Below, one piece after another: positions 18,125 through 26,287 of a DNA stretch of 64,000 bases (the stretch's first letter is position 1; each line of letters opens with the position of its first letter). A model generated the notes under the pieces. It saw only the letters and a list, made by a program, of their open reading frames with translations. It made no database searches and was not told the DNA's origin. Source of the stretch: Mucilaginibacter sp. Bleaf8 (GTDB lineage: Bacteria; Bacteroidota; Bacteroidia; Sphingobacteriales; Sphingobacteriaceae); the NCBI RefSeq assembly GCF_018390515.1, contig NZ_JAHBBK010000001.1, forward strand, positions 868,001-932,000. The letters are read 5' to 3'. Made by a program: the position numbers and the translations under genes.

Positions 18125-18814
18125 ATGAAAAAAGTATTTCTGGCTATCGTATTAGCCGCATCTTCTTTTGTTGCATCTGCACAAACTCAAACTAAATTCG
18201 GTATCAAAGGCGGCGTTAATTTCGCGAATGTTCATCTAAGTACAGAAGGCTCCTCTACCAGTGCAAACGCAGGCAACTTGACCAGCTTCTCCGCAGGTTT
18301 ATTTGCGGATGTCCAAGTTTCGGAAGGTTTCTCTATTCAACCAGCATTACTCTATTCGGGTAAGGGATTTAAAATTAGTCAAACTGCAACAGCAACGTTT
18401 GAATCTGTAAATGTCAATGCCGAAAGTAAGCTAAAAACGAAGCTCAATTACATACAAGTACCTGTTAACTTCTTGTATAATTCAAGAACAAATGCAGGAA
18501 ACTTCTTTATTGGTGGTGGCCCTTTCGCTGCTGTTGCCGTTAGTGCACATTACAAGGGTTATGTATATGGTTCAGGGACAGATGGCCAAAATACTGTAGA
18601 GCAAAGAGAAGATATGGATGAAAAAATTGAGATTGGTAAAGATAGCGGTATTAAACGTATGGATTATGGAATAACTGGTTTAGCAGGCTTCCGTTTTAAT
18701 AACAACCTGTCTTTAAACGTAAATTACGACTTAGGCTTAGCCAATATTAACAACGGTGACGATACCAAAATGAAAACTCGCGTAATTGGTGTGTCAATAG
18801 GTTATAGCTTCTAA
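18125..18814 (+). CDS. Outer-membrane beta-barrel protein (PorT-like), copy 2
   Basis: Paralogue of the preceding gene, 229 residues from the ATG at 18125. The signal peptide ends near ASAQ (residue about 20), followed by TKFGIKGGVNFANV, which parallels TVFGVKAGVNFAKF in copy 1. Both also share LNYIQVPVNF/LHYLQIPVNI, DYGITGLAGF/DFGATGLAGF and the end SLNVNYDLGLANI/SINVNYDLGLSNI. Copy 2 has longer extracellular-loop regions (about 120-170). Frame upstream of 18125 lacks signal-peptide character and contains the promoter, so it is excluded. Confidence 0.88.
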   Translation: MKKVFLAIVLAASSFVASAQTQTKFGIKGGVNFANVHLSTEGSSTSANAGNLTSFSAGLFADVQVSEGFSIQPALLYSGKGFKISQTATATFESVNVNAESKLKTKLNYIQVPVNFLYNSRTNAGNFFIGGGPFAAVAVSAHYKGYVYGSGTDGQNTVEQREDMDEKIEIGKDSGIKRMDYGITGLAGFRFNNNLSLNVNYDLGLANINNGDDTKMKTRVIGVSIGYSF

Positions 18815-18836
18815 TCATTCATTAATAATACTAATT

Positions 18837-18863
18837 AAAAGAGGAGCTCGTCTCCTCTTTTTT
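18837..18863 (+). terminator. Terminator of second barrel gene
   Basis: A 10-bp stem (18837-18846 with 18852-18861) is followed by a T-run. Confidence 0.85.
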
Positions 18864-18903
18864 GTTTATAGCAATTTCTTGTTTGAAGGCTATTGCTATA
18901 AAC
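18864..18903. repeat. Inverted repeat upstream of sixA
   Basis: GTTTATAGCAAT (18864-18875) pairs with ATTGCTATAAAC (18892-18903) across a 16-nt loop. It directly follows the terminator and precedes the sixA promoter. Confidence 0.5.
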
Positions 18904-18936
18904 GAGGCAAATTCACCAGATCTTTTGCCATTTAGC

Positions 18937-18944
18937 TACATTTG
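18937..18944 (+). promoter_or_regulatory. -7 box of sixA, near-leaderless
   Basis: TACATTTG is an exact consensus match and lies 6 nt before the ATG at 18951. Confidence 0.5.
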
Positions 18945-18950
18945 ACCGAA

Positions 18951-19421
18951 ATGAAAAAGCTACTTTTAATTCGGCATGCTGAAGCCGTAAGCCATGCGAA
19001 AGGCGGCGACTTTGCGCGCCCGTTATCAGACCAGGGCAAACAAGACGCTGTTAAAACCGCAGTATATTTAAAATCGCATGGCTTTGTGCCCGAAAGCATG
19101 GTTATTAGTCCGGCACTGCGTACTGCAACCACTGCTCAAATCATTGCAGATCACCTGCACCTTTCCTCCGTCAGCTTCAATGATGATATTTATGAAGCCA
19201 GCGAAAAAGTTTTACTTAAGGTAATTAATTCCTGGAACAACCAACAAAACTTTATGGCCATGGTTGGCCATAATCCCGGCATAGCCTACTTATCCTATAA
19301 CCTAAGCAACGAGATACGTGATGTAATGCCAGGTACGGCTTTAATACTTACGTTCGATGTTGATGAGTGGGCACATATAACCAGTGGAACAGGAACAATT
19401 ACGCATTATTTTGCCCCTTGA
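18951..19421 (+). CDS. sixA: SixA-like histidine phosphatase
   Basis: Small histidine-phosphatase-fold protein of 156 residues. The catalytic motif LLIRHAEA is at residues 4-11, and the second histidine region is MVGHNPGIAYL near 103-113. E. coli SixA removes phosphate from Hpt domains, and the lone Hpt and hybrid kinase in this window make that role attractive, though unproven. The start is the ATG at 18951; a TTG 9 bp upstream lies inside the -7 box. Its TGA stop abuts the dprA stop: the palindrome TGATCA at 19419-19424 supplies both. Confidence 0.88.
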   Translation: MKKLLLIRHAEAVSHAKGGDFARPLSDQGKQDAVKTAVYLKSHGFVPESMVISPALRTATTAQIIADHLHLSSVSFNDDIYEASEKVLLKVINSWNNQQNFMAMVGHNPGIAYLSYNLSNEIRDVMPGTALILTFDVDEWAHITSGTGTITHYFAP

Positions 19422-20525
19422 TCAGTTCAAAGTATAAGCCTTGCCAGGCAGTGATTTGATATAGCCCTGCATCTCCATGTTCAGCAAGTTCATGGCCAGC
19501 TGGCTGGTAGGCAGATTCAATTTTATGCTAAGATCATCAATGGCAATAGGCGCATCGTGGTGCTGCAAAGTTTCGAAAATGAGGCGTTCCTGCCCGGTTA
19601 AATCAATAGGCAATGCAAACTGTTTTGGTTGCGGCTTGGCTGGTTGCTGCCCTGCATCCCAGCCTAATATATAGGCCAAATCTGCCGCGCAGGTTAGCAA
19701 GCCAGCTTTATGATTCCTGATCAGGAAATTACATCCTTCCGAAAACTCATCATCCACCCGGCCGGGGAAAGCAAACACATCTTTGTTATAAGAGTTGGCG
19801 ATCTCGGCAGTTATTAAAGCGCCGCCTTTTATACCAGCTTCTACCACCACTATAGCATCGGCCATGCCCGCCACAATGCGGTTACGTTGCGGAAAATTTT
19901 CACGATCGGGCACCGTTCCGGAAGGAAACTCAGTGAGCAAACCGCCGTTTTGTTGCATCTTTTCGGCTATGCCACGGTGCTGACTGGGATATATGCGATC
20001 AAGCCCATGCCCTAATACACCTATAGTAGGTAAATCAAGCCGTAAGCTTTCTTTATGGGCTGCCCCATCAATGCCCAAGGCTAAACCACTTACTACTAAA
20101 ACACCATACTGCTTCAGGTCTTCCAGAAGCTGTTTGCAAAGCGTGCGGCCATAGTCGGTTGCGTTTCGGGTACCCACAATACTTACCACCCTTTGATTAT
20201 TTAAGTCGGCGTTGCCTTTACTGTATAACAAAACAGGTGAATCGTTGCAATTTTTCAGACGCTTAGGATAACGGCTATCTGTGTAAAAAACAACATCAAT
20301 ACCATTCTCCTCTACATACTCGGCCTCCTTCTTCGCTCGCTCTAAAGCGGTGTTGAGATTAAGCAGATCGGCACGATAGGTACCGATACCCGGCACCTTA
20401 GAAAGCTGACTTTTGGGAACGCTGAATATCTCTTCGGCACTGCCAAAATACGCTAATAAAGATTTAGATGATGAGGGGCCAATACCTCTAATAAAGGTAA
20501 GTGCAAGCTGATGTATAATAGACAT
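19422..20525 (-). CDS. dprA: DNA-processing protein DprA
   Basis: Loads RecA on incoming single-stranded DNA during natural transformation. The 367 residues comprise a helix-hairpin-helix region (1-60, TFIRGIGPSSSKSLLAYFG), the extended Rossmann fold (about 75-285: VSIVGTRNATDYGRTLC, VSGLALGIDGAAH, FPQRNRIVAGMADAIVVVEA, KGGALITAEIA) and a winged-helix C-terminal domain (about 300-367). All main DprA motifs are kept. The gene is convergent with sixA with no spacer. No other competence genes are nearby. Confidence 0.95.
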   Translation of the reverse strand: MSIIHQLALTFIRGIGPSSSKSLLAYFGSAEEIFSVPKSQLSKVPGIGTYRADLLNLNTALERAKKEAEYVEENGIDVVFYTDSRYPKRLKNCNDSPVLLYSKGNADLNNQRVVSIVGTRNATDYGRTLCKQLLEDLKQYGVLVVSGLALGIDGAAHKESLRLDLPTIGVLGHGLDRIYPSQHRGIAEKMQQNGGLLTEFPSGTVPDRENFPQRNRIVAGMADAIVVVEAGIKGGALITAEIANSYNKDVFAFPGRVDDEFSEGCNFLIRNHKAGLLTCAADLAYILGWDAGQQPAKPQPKQFALPIDLTGQERLIFETLQHHDAPIAIDDLSIKLNLPTSQLAMNLLNMEMQGYIKSLPGKAYTLN

Positions 20526-20818
20526 AAGTGAGCATTAAAAATATGGATTTTTAGTCACCTTCAAAAATAGATACTACTTAACATAATATTAGCGAACAGA
20601 TAGTAATGACTTGACCTTTGATCGATAGAAACTGGTGTATAAGTAACCATTAAACTCAGTGTTATTAAAGCAAGGCTTCTCTATTTAACATAATATATCC
20701 TACATCAAGTCTCTTAGCTATTATTATGAGTAAGTAAGCATAGAATTACTACACTACATGCAACGAGGTTAGCAAAATATTATAAGTAGCACTATATCAG
20801 TAACTTAATTTATTTTAA

Positions 20819-20927
20819 ACTATCAAAACAGTTATCAAACTATTAAAATAGTACAATTTAACACTATTGAAACTATAAAAATAGTATTAAGACTATATAA
20901 ATAGTTTATTAAAACTATGGAAATAGT
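20819..20927. promoter_or_regulatory. Array of five ACTAT-n4-ATAGT operator-like dyads
   Basis: Five 14-bp dyads start at 20819 (ACTATCAAAACAGT, one mismatch), 20839 (ACTATTAAAATAGT), 20872 (ACTATAAAAATAGT), 20892 (ACTATATAAATAGT) and 20914 (ACTATGGAAATAGT). Starts are 20, 33, 20 and 22 bp apart, close to whole helical turns. An extra half-site ACTAT is at 20863. The last dyad ends four bases before the -7 box of the BlaI-family gene, where a bound repressor would block RNA polymerase. Dyads are seen directly; binding by the adjacent repressor is inferred. Confidence 0.8.
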
Positions 20928-20931
20928 TGTT

Positions 20932-20939
20932 TATTTTTG
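20932..20939 (+). promoter_or_regulatory. -7 box of blaI-like gene
   Basis: TATTTTTG matches the consensus exactly, lies 12 nt before the ATG at 20952 and 4 nt after the last operator dyad. Confidence 0.6.
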
Positions 20940-20951
20940 CTTTGAAAAATC

Positions 20952-21314
20952 ATGAAGGAATTAACTAAGGCAGAAGAGCAGGTAATGCAGATTTTATGGC
21001 AACTTAAGGAAGCCATTGTTAAGGATATTTTGGCTAAAATGCCTGACCCCAAACCGGCATATAATACCGTATCTACCGTGGTGCGGGTGCTGGAAGGCAA
21101 GGGATTTATCGGGCATAAAGCTTACGGTAATTCACACGTATACTTCCCTACCGTGGGCGCCGAGGAATACAAAAAATTTGCTTTTGAGCGGGTGATCAAA
21201 GCCTACTTTAATAATTCGTATAAAGAGCTTATATCCTATCTGGTGAAAGAGCAGAAGCTTAACATTTCGGAGCTGGCTGAATTAATTTTGTTGGCTGAGC
21301 GAAGTAAGAAGTAA
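20952..21314 (+). CDS. BlaI/MecI/CopY-family repressor, orphan
   Basis: Winged-helix repressor of 120 residues. The N-terminal DNA-binding domain begins LTKAEEQVMQILWQLKEAIV and continues KPAYNTVSTVVRVLEGKGFI, a close fit to the family, followed by a helical dimerisation tail. BlaI-type genes are normally followed by a BlaR/M56 sensor protease whose cleavage relieves repression. Here a terminator and the convergent rsmG operon follow instead. Five operator-like dyads lie directly upstream, so tight autoregulation is likely. The inducing signal and other targets are unknown. Confidence 0.9.
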   Translation: MKELTKAEEQVMQILWQLKEAIVKDILAKMPDPKPAYNTVSTVVRVLEGKGFIGHKAYGNSHVYFPTVGAEEYKKFAFERVIKAYFNNSYKELISYLVKEQKLNISELAELILLAERSKK

Positions 21315-21411
21315 ACAGCGCTAAACAATGCTGGCATTTGTGAGGTTTGGTAGCATTATCCTATCATATTTGATTAGGCTTATTTTTAAGCCACAGAATG
21401 CATTTAACAAA

Positions 21412-21437
21412 AAAAGACGACTCAATGGTCGTCTTTT
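21412..21437. terminator. Terminator after blaI-like gene
   Basis: A 10-bp perfect stem (21412-21421 with 21428-21437) has A-rich and T-rich flanks, allowing action on both strands. Confidence 0.85.
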
Positions 21438-21549
21438 AATTTTTATGGCCTTATATCGCTTTATTTAAAGTCAGTATTTTTGAGATTTGTGTGCTGGCAT
21501 TTCCTTTCAGCATGTCGGATAATATTGAGTTATCTTTTTTGACCACTCA

Positions 21550-22176
21550 TTAACCTTTTACATAGATCACCTGCTTAGTTTCAAAAAACTCTTCTGCAAA
21601 ATAATCTTTCAGGTAAAATTGCTGTACTGCTAAACCCGATTCGGCAATCTCCTGCTGCAGATCTCCCCCTTTCAGGTACAGTATACCATTGGCCAGTCTG
21701 TTCGCTGATTTTTTACTGAACTTATCCTTCACCCAAGGGTAAAAATCTTTAAGCTGGGTAACCGCCCGCGATACCACAAAGTCGAACTTACCCGACACCT
21801 GCTCGGCACGGCTATGCGTGGCTTTTAAGTTTTGCAACCCTAATGCGCTGGCCACCTCCTGCACTACCTTGATTTTTTTACCAATGGAATCGACCAGATG
21901 GAAGTTAGTTTCCGGAAACATAATAGCCAGCGGCACGCCTGGAAAACCACCGCCAGTACCCACATCCAACACCTGTTCGCCAGGCAAAAATTTCATCACC
22001 TTGGCTATACCTAACGAGTGCAGCACATGCCGTTCATATAGCGAATCCATATCCTTGCGGGATACGACGTTGATCTGGCTGTTCCAATATCCATAAAGCC
22101 TGGCAAGCTGCGCATACTGCTCCTGTTGCTTTGCCGTAATTTCGGGAAAGTATTTAAGTAAAAGTTCTATACCCAT
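21550..22176 (-). CDS. rsmG: 16S rRNA (guanine527-N7)-methyltransferase
   Basis: SAM-dependent enzyme that methylates G527 of 16S rRNA; loss gives low-level streptomycin resistance in several bacteria. The 208 residues show the SAM motif VLDVGTGGGFPGVPLAI near 68-84 and the start block LYGYWNSQINVVSRKDMDSL. It starts 3 bp after the sigma factor stop, so it is the last gene of a three-gene operon. Confidence 0.95.
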   Translation of the reverse strand: MGIELLLKYFPEITAKQQEQYAQLARLYGYWNSQINVVSRKDMDSLYERHVLHSLGIAKVMKFLPGEQVLDVGTGGGFPGVPLAIMFPETNFHLVDSIGKKIKVVQEVASALGLQNLKATHSRAEQVSGKFDFVVSRAVTQLKDFYPWVKDKFSKKSANRLANGILYLKGGDLQQEIAESGLAVQQFYLKDYFAEEFFETKQVIYVKG

Positions 22177-22179
22177 GTA

Positions 22180-22773
22180 TTATCTGTCCATACGATTGAT
22201 GATGTTTCCTAAAAGATATTTTGCACGGAACAACTGTGCTTTTACCGTACCTAAAGGAAGGTCGAGCTGCTGTGCAATTTCTTCATAAGATAACTCATCG
22301 AAATACCTTAAAGTTAACAAGTTACGATACCTTGGCGGCAAACTTTCAATCAACAGTTTAAGCTCTGTTGATTGTTGCTTTTTGATGGAAGTTTCTTCCG
22401 GGTTCAGCACATCTGCTTTGATTTGCAGCGGGCGGTCATCCTCTTCATCCATCATGTTATTGATCGATACCGTGTTCAATTTTTTCTTGCGTAAAAAATC
22501 GATGCAATTATTGGTAGCCACCCGGAAGAGCCAGGTACTGAAAGCATATTCGGGCTGGTACTTGTCCAGCTTTTCAAAGGCCTTGGCAAAGGTTTCAACC
22601 GTGATATCCATGGCATCCTCCTTGTTGTTCACCATTTTGAGCGACATAAAGTATATTGAATCTTTATAACGCTGCATCAAATCGGCATAAGCTTTCTGAT
22701 TTCCTTCACGGGCTTTTTGCACCAGCATGAAATCATTTTTAGCGTTCGGGGTAAAGTTGGCATTTACTTCCAT
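22180..22773 (-). CDS. ECF-type RNA polymerase sigma factor
   Basis: Sigma-70 family factor of 197 residues with regions 2 and 4 only. Region 2: YKDSIYFMSLKMVNNKEDAM, then FSTWLFRVATNNCIDFLRKK. Region 4: LPPRYRNLLTLRYFDELSYE with the helix-turn-helix EEIAQQLDLPLGTVKAQLFR. No anti-sigma gene or FecR/TonB partner is adjacent, unlike many Bacteroidota ECF factors. Its ATG lies inside the end of the upstream glycosyltransferase (10-bp overlap), so it is translated in an operon with housekeeping genes. Confidence 0.92.
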   Translation of the reverse strand: MEVNANFTPNAKNDFMLVQKAREGNQKAYADLMQRYKDSIYFMSLKMVNNKEDAMDITVETFAKAFEKLDKYQPEYAFSTWLFRVATNNCIDFLRKKKLNTVSINNMMDEEDDRPLQIKADVLNPEETSIKKQQSTELKLLIESLPPRYRNLLTLRYFDELSYEEIAQQLDLPLGTVKAQLFRAKYLLGNIINRMDR

Positions 22774-23885
22774 TGCGTAGTTTTTATAAAAGTTCCTACT
22801 AATCCAAATACATTCAGATACACATAGTATATCAAATCAAAAAACGGCAAAAACCATAATAGCTTGCTACCGCTAAGCTTACCGGCTGATTTCTGGTAAA
22901 TAACCAACTGGGTTATTAACCGCACCAAATAGGCACCTGCCAAAACAAGCAACTGAGTATTGAAATACAGCAAGATACCTAATGTTACATAAAATAAAAA
23001 TCCAGATAATGCTTCAGCGCTTAACAGACGGCGGTGTTTGTTTTTATACAAACCACCTACCCCCATATGGCGTTTTTTTTGCCTGAAAAAGGATCGGAAA
23101 GTACGCTTAGATTCACTAAAGGTAAAAGCATCTGGATGCACCTCAATTACAGTATTCACGGGCGTTGCGTTTTGGTTTACAAACAGGTCATCATCCCCTG
23201 CCATTACATGCAGGTGAGACGCAAAGCCTTTATTTTTAAAAAATAAGGATTTGGTATAAGCCAGGTTTCTACCTATACCCATGTAAGCATTACGTGCCAA
23301 TGCGGCCGAAAAATAATTAATAGCTGTACGGAGGGTTTCAAACCTTACAAATGCATTGATAAACCCACGCTCTTTGATATAAGGCGAATACCCCAAAACA
23401 ATTTCGGTATTGCCCGAAAAGTTGCCGGCCATACGGGCCACCCAATGGGCAGAGGCTGGCTGGCAATCAGCATCCGTAAATAGCAGATGTTCGTATTTCG
23501 CGGCTTTTATACCCATCGTTAAGGCGAATTTTTTTCCGGTTTTAAACCGGCGATGCTCTGTTACACTAACGATTTTCAAATGCGGATGGTTTTTACTGAA
23601 TTCCAATAAGATATGATGTGATTCATCAACAGAGCAGTCGTCCACTACAACTACCTCAAATTCAGGATATTCCTGCTGCAATATAGCCGGTAAAAATTTT
23701 TGCAGATTTTCTGCTTCGTTACGTGCGCTGATGATTACAGAAACAGGTATAACAGCCGTCGATAACTCCTTGGCCGGCACCGTGTAAGCAGCAAACAGCC
23801 GCAGCCTGATTAGCAGATAACATAGCTGTATTAAAAAACAAATTACAAATAGAATAAATAATGCTTGGGGTATATAAGCTTCCAA
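22764..23885 (-). CDS. Family 2 glycosyltransferase, membrane-bound
   Basis: Processive-type GT2 of 373 residues. One N-terminal membrane segment (about 5-27) is followed by a GT-A domain: PVSVIISARNEAENLQKFLP near 48, FEVVVVDDCSVDES near 74, LLFTDADCQPAS near 135 (DxD), MAGDDDLFVNQ near 228, and a QxxRW-like QKKRHMGVG near 273. Two or three membrane segments close the protein (about 295-365). The acceptor is unknown; candidates are lipid or cell-surface sugars. It is the first gene of the operon with the sigma factor and rsmG. Confidence 0.88.
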   Translation of the reverse strand: MEAYIPQALFILFVICFLIQLCYLLIRLRLFAAYTVPAKELSTAVIPVSVIISARNEAENLQKFLPAILQQEYPEFEVVVVDDCSVDESHHILLEFSKNHPHLKIVSVTEHRRFKTGKKFALTMGIKAAKYEHLLFTDADCQPASAHWVARMAGNFSGNTEIVLGYSPYIKERGFINAFVRFETLRTAINYFSAALARNAYMGIGRNLAYTKSLFFKNKGFASHLHVMAGDDDLFVNQNATPVNTVIEVHPDAFTFSESKRTFRSFFRQKKRHMGVGGLYKNKHRRLLSAEALSGFLFYVTLGILLYFNTQLLVLAGAYLVRLITQLVIYQKSAGKLSGSKLLWFLPFFDLIYYVYLNVFGLVGTFIKTTQWK

Positions 23886-23977
23886 ATTTTACAGGGAATT
23901 TTTATGCTGCAAAGGTGTTAAAATTAAGCGAAAAATGCCGCACCTAAAATTATCAACCAGTGTACCCGCTTATTTGT

Positions 23978-23985
23978 TAATTTTG
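23978..23985 (+). promoter_or_regulatory. -7 box of tgt
   Basis: TAATTTTG is an exact consensus match and lies 10 nt before the ATG at 23996. Confidence 0.55.
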
Positions 23986-23995
23986 CAGATTAAAG

Positions 23996-25126
23996 ATGAA
24001 ATTTAAATTAACTGCACAAGATAAACTTTCAAAGGCACGTGCCGGCGAAATCACTACAGATCATGGCGTTATACAAACGCCCATTTTTATGCCCGTGGGT
24101 ACAGCAGGCACTGTAAAGGCTGTACATCAACAAGAACTGAAAGACGATATTAAGGCCCAGATCATCTTGGGCAATACCTATCACCTTTACCTTCGCCCCG
24201 GGTTAAATACATTGGAACAAGCTGGCGGCCTGCATAAATTTAACGGCTGGGATAAACCCATTTTAACTGACAGTGGTGGCTACCAGGTTTACTCGCTGAC
24301 CCAAGTACGCAAGATAAAGGAAGAAGGGGTAACTTTCCGCTCACACATCGACGGATCCAAACACCTGTTCACGCCCGAATCGGCTATGGATATCCAGCGC
24401 GTTATCGGTGCTGATATCATTATGGCTTTCGATGAATGCACTCCCTACCCCTGTGATTATCATTACGCACGCAAATCTATAGAGATGACGCACCGCTGGC
24501 TTAAACGCTGCTGCGACCGTTTTGACAGCACGGAACCTAAATATGGTTATAGCCAAACTTTGTTCCCTATTGTGCAAGGGTCGGTTTATAAAGATCTGCG
24601 TGTAAAATCAGCCGAGGTAATTGCTTCTTTTGAGCGCGAGGGCAACGCCATTGGTGGCCTATCGGTAGGCGAACCAGCCGAAGAAATGTATGCCATGACC
24701 GAATTGGTTTGCAACATACTACCCGAGCAAAAACCACGTTACCTAATGGGCGTAGGTACACCGGTTAACATACTGGAAAATATTGCTTTAGGCGTAGATA
24801 TGTTTGATTGTGTTATGCCAACACGCAATGCCCGGCACGGCTTGCTGTTTACAGCCAACGGCATCATCAACATGCGTAACGAAAAATGGAAAAACGACTT
24901 TAGCCCTATTGATGCTGATAGCGATTTATGGGTTGACCGCGAGCATTCCAAAGCCTACCTACGCCACCTGATCACATCGGGCGAGATGCTGGGCGCACAG
25001 ATTGCGAGCCTGCATAACCTGCATTTTTATTTATGGCTGGTTACCCAGGCACGTGAAAAGATAATATCCGGCGAGTTTTACAGTTGGAAAGAAAAAATGG
25101 TTAAACAATTAGCCCAACGCCTTTAA
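23996..25126 (+). CDS. tgt: tRNA-guanine transglycosylase
   Basis: Exchanges guanine 34 for a queuine precursor in GUN-anticodon tRNAs. Length is 376 residues, as in E. coli (375). Substrate-site blocks are intact: TDSGGYQVYSLTQVRKIKEE, MAFDECTPYP and the base-binding GGLSVGEP, with the nucleophile aspartate expected in FDCVMPTRNARHG. The C-terminal zinc site is unusual: the three cysteines of the CxCx2C motif align with S309, L311 and D314 (SPIDADSDLWVD), while the histidine is kept (H340 in LHNLHFYLWL). I recall similar losses in other Bacteroidota TGTs. The stop overlaps the lptG start. Confidence 0.95.
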   Translation: MKFKLTAQDKLSKARAGEITTDHGVIQTPIFMPVGTAGTVKAVHQQELKDDIKAQIILGNTYHLYLRPGLNTLEQAGGLHKFNGWDKPILTDSGGYQVYSLTQVRKIKEEGVTFRSHIDGSKHLFTPESAMDIQRVIGADIIMAFDECTPYPCDYHYARKSIEMTHRWLKRCCDRFDSTEPKYGYSQTLFPIVQGSVYKDLRVKSAEVIASFEREGNAIGGLSVGEPAEEMYAMTELVCNILPEQKPRYLMGVGTPVNILENIALGVDMFDCVMPTRNARHGLLFTANGIINMRNEKWKNDFSPIDADSDLWVDREHSKAYLRHLITSGEMLGAQIASLHNLHFYLWLVTQAREKIISGEFYSWKEKMVKQLAQRL

Positions 25127-26235
25127 TGTTTAAGTTCATCAACCGGTTCGTTAAAACCATCGACAGGTACATCATAGGTAAATATCTCAGCACCTTTGCG
25201 TTTACCCTGTCTATCTTTCTGGTTATCATCGTGGTTTTCGACGTATCCGAACATCTTGACGACTTTTTAAAAACACAGGCACCCCTGCGGGCGGTTGTTT
25301 TTCAGTACTATGGCGGCTACCTGCCTTATTATGCCAATATACTTTTCCCGCTCATTAACTTTTTGGCCGTTATTTTCTTTACGGCCAAAATGGCTAATCA
25401 AACCGAAATTGTGCCTATACTCAGCGGAAAAGTGAGCTTCAACCGCTTTTTGTGGCCCTATTTCCTGGCATCCAGTATACTGTTCGTTATTTTCTTTTTT
25501 GGTAACATTTACTTTATTCCTTTTACCAACAACCTGAGTGTAACCTTCGAAAGAACGTATAATAACAGCAACGACCCTACCCTTAAAGAGGTACATATGC
25601 AGCTGGACAAACGCACGTTTATCTACCTGCAGAACTATGACAACATCGTTCACAAGGGCTATAATTTTACGCTTGAAAAGTTTGACGGCGATGAGATGAA
25701 AGAGAAATTAACTGCTCAATCCATTGTTTATGACTCATTAAAACACGTGTGGTCGATACAGGACTTCCAGGTCAGGTACGTGAACGGACTAAAGGAACAA
25801 TGGGTTACGGGCTCCAAAAAAGATACGGTGCTTGACATGCGCCCAAGCGATTTTGAAGAACAGCGCGATATCAACACCAATATTTACCGGGCAATGTCTA
25901 CCTCAGAACTGAGCAAGGCCATTGAAAAAGAGAAAATCAGGGGCACAGGCAGGCTTGTTGACCTGGAACTAGAGTTGTACCACCGCTTTATTTCGCCTTT
26001 TTCGTGTTATGTATTGACGCTGATTGGCGTCTCGCTCTCTTCCCGCAAGGTGAGGGGAGGGATTGGTCTGCCTTTAGGTATCGGCATATTCATGTGTTTT
26101 TTATATATCGTTGTAGACCGCTTTGCCAGTGTTTTTTCGCTGAAAGCCAACCTTCCACCTATCATTGCAGCCTTTGTACCTAATGTTGTTTTTGGCTTAT
26201 TAGGCTATTATTTACTGCGCAAAGCGCCTAAATAA
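25126..26235 (+). CDS. lptG: LptF/LptG-family permease
   Basis: YjgP/YjgQ inner-membrane permease of the Lpt ABC system that extracts LPS from the inner membrane. The 369 residues have the usual layout: a cytoplasmic start IDRYIIGKYLSTFAFTLSIF, three N-terminal membrane segments, a periplasmic beta-jellyroll (about 140-265) and three C-terminal segments. LptF and LptG are hard to tell apart, so the symbol is tentative. It begins at the last base of tgt (TAATG), a common gene pair in this phylum. Confidence 0.88.
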   Translation: MFKFINRFVKTIDRYIIGKYLSTFAFTLSIFLVIIVVFDVSEHLDDFLKTQAPLRAVVFQYYGGYLPYYANILFPLINFLAVIFFTAKMANQTEIVPILSGKVSFNRFLWPYFLASSILFVIFFFGNIYFIPFTNNLSVTFERTYNNSNDPTLKEVHMQLDKRTFIYLQNYDNIVHKGYNFTLEKFDGDEMKEKLTAQSIVYDSLKHVWSIQDFQVRYVNGLKEQWVTGSKKDTVLDMRPSDFEEQRDINTNIYRAMSTSELSKAIEKEKIRGTGRLVDLELELYHRFISPFSCYVLTLIGVSLSSRKVRGGIGLPLGIGIFMCFLYIVVDRFASVFSLKANLPPIIAAFVPNVVFGLLGYYLLRKAPK

Positions 26236-26287
26236 GCAAAGTTACATCCTATCAAAATTATATTTCGACCAACACTCACTACATTTT

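Larger units (their letters stand above)
20526..20951. other. AT-rich regulatory gap before blaI
   Basis: No credible gene is seen in these 426 bp. The left part holds two copies of TTAACATAATAT (near 20578 and 20687). The right part, 20819-20927, holds the five-dyad operator array listed separately. Promoters for dprA (leftward) and blaI (rightward) must also lie here. Confidence 0.7.

Noticed and set aside
21328..21468. 46-codon frame after the BlaI-like gene, in the place of a BlaR partner
   Set aside because: It starts with a hydrophobic stretch but runs straight through a strong terminator hairpin and has no M56 protease motif.
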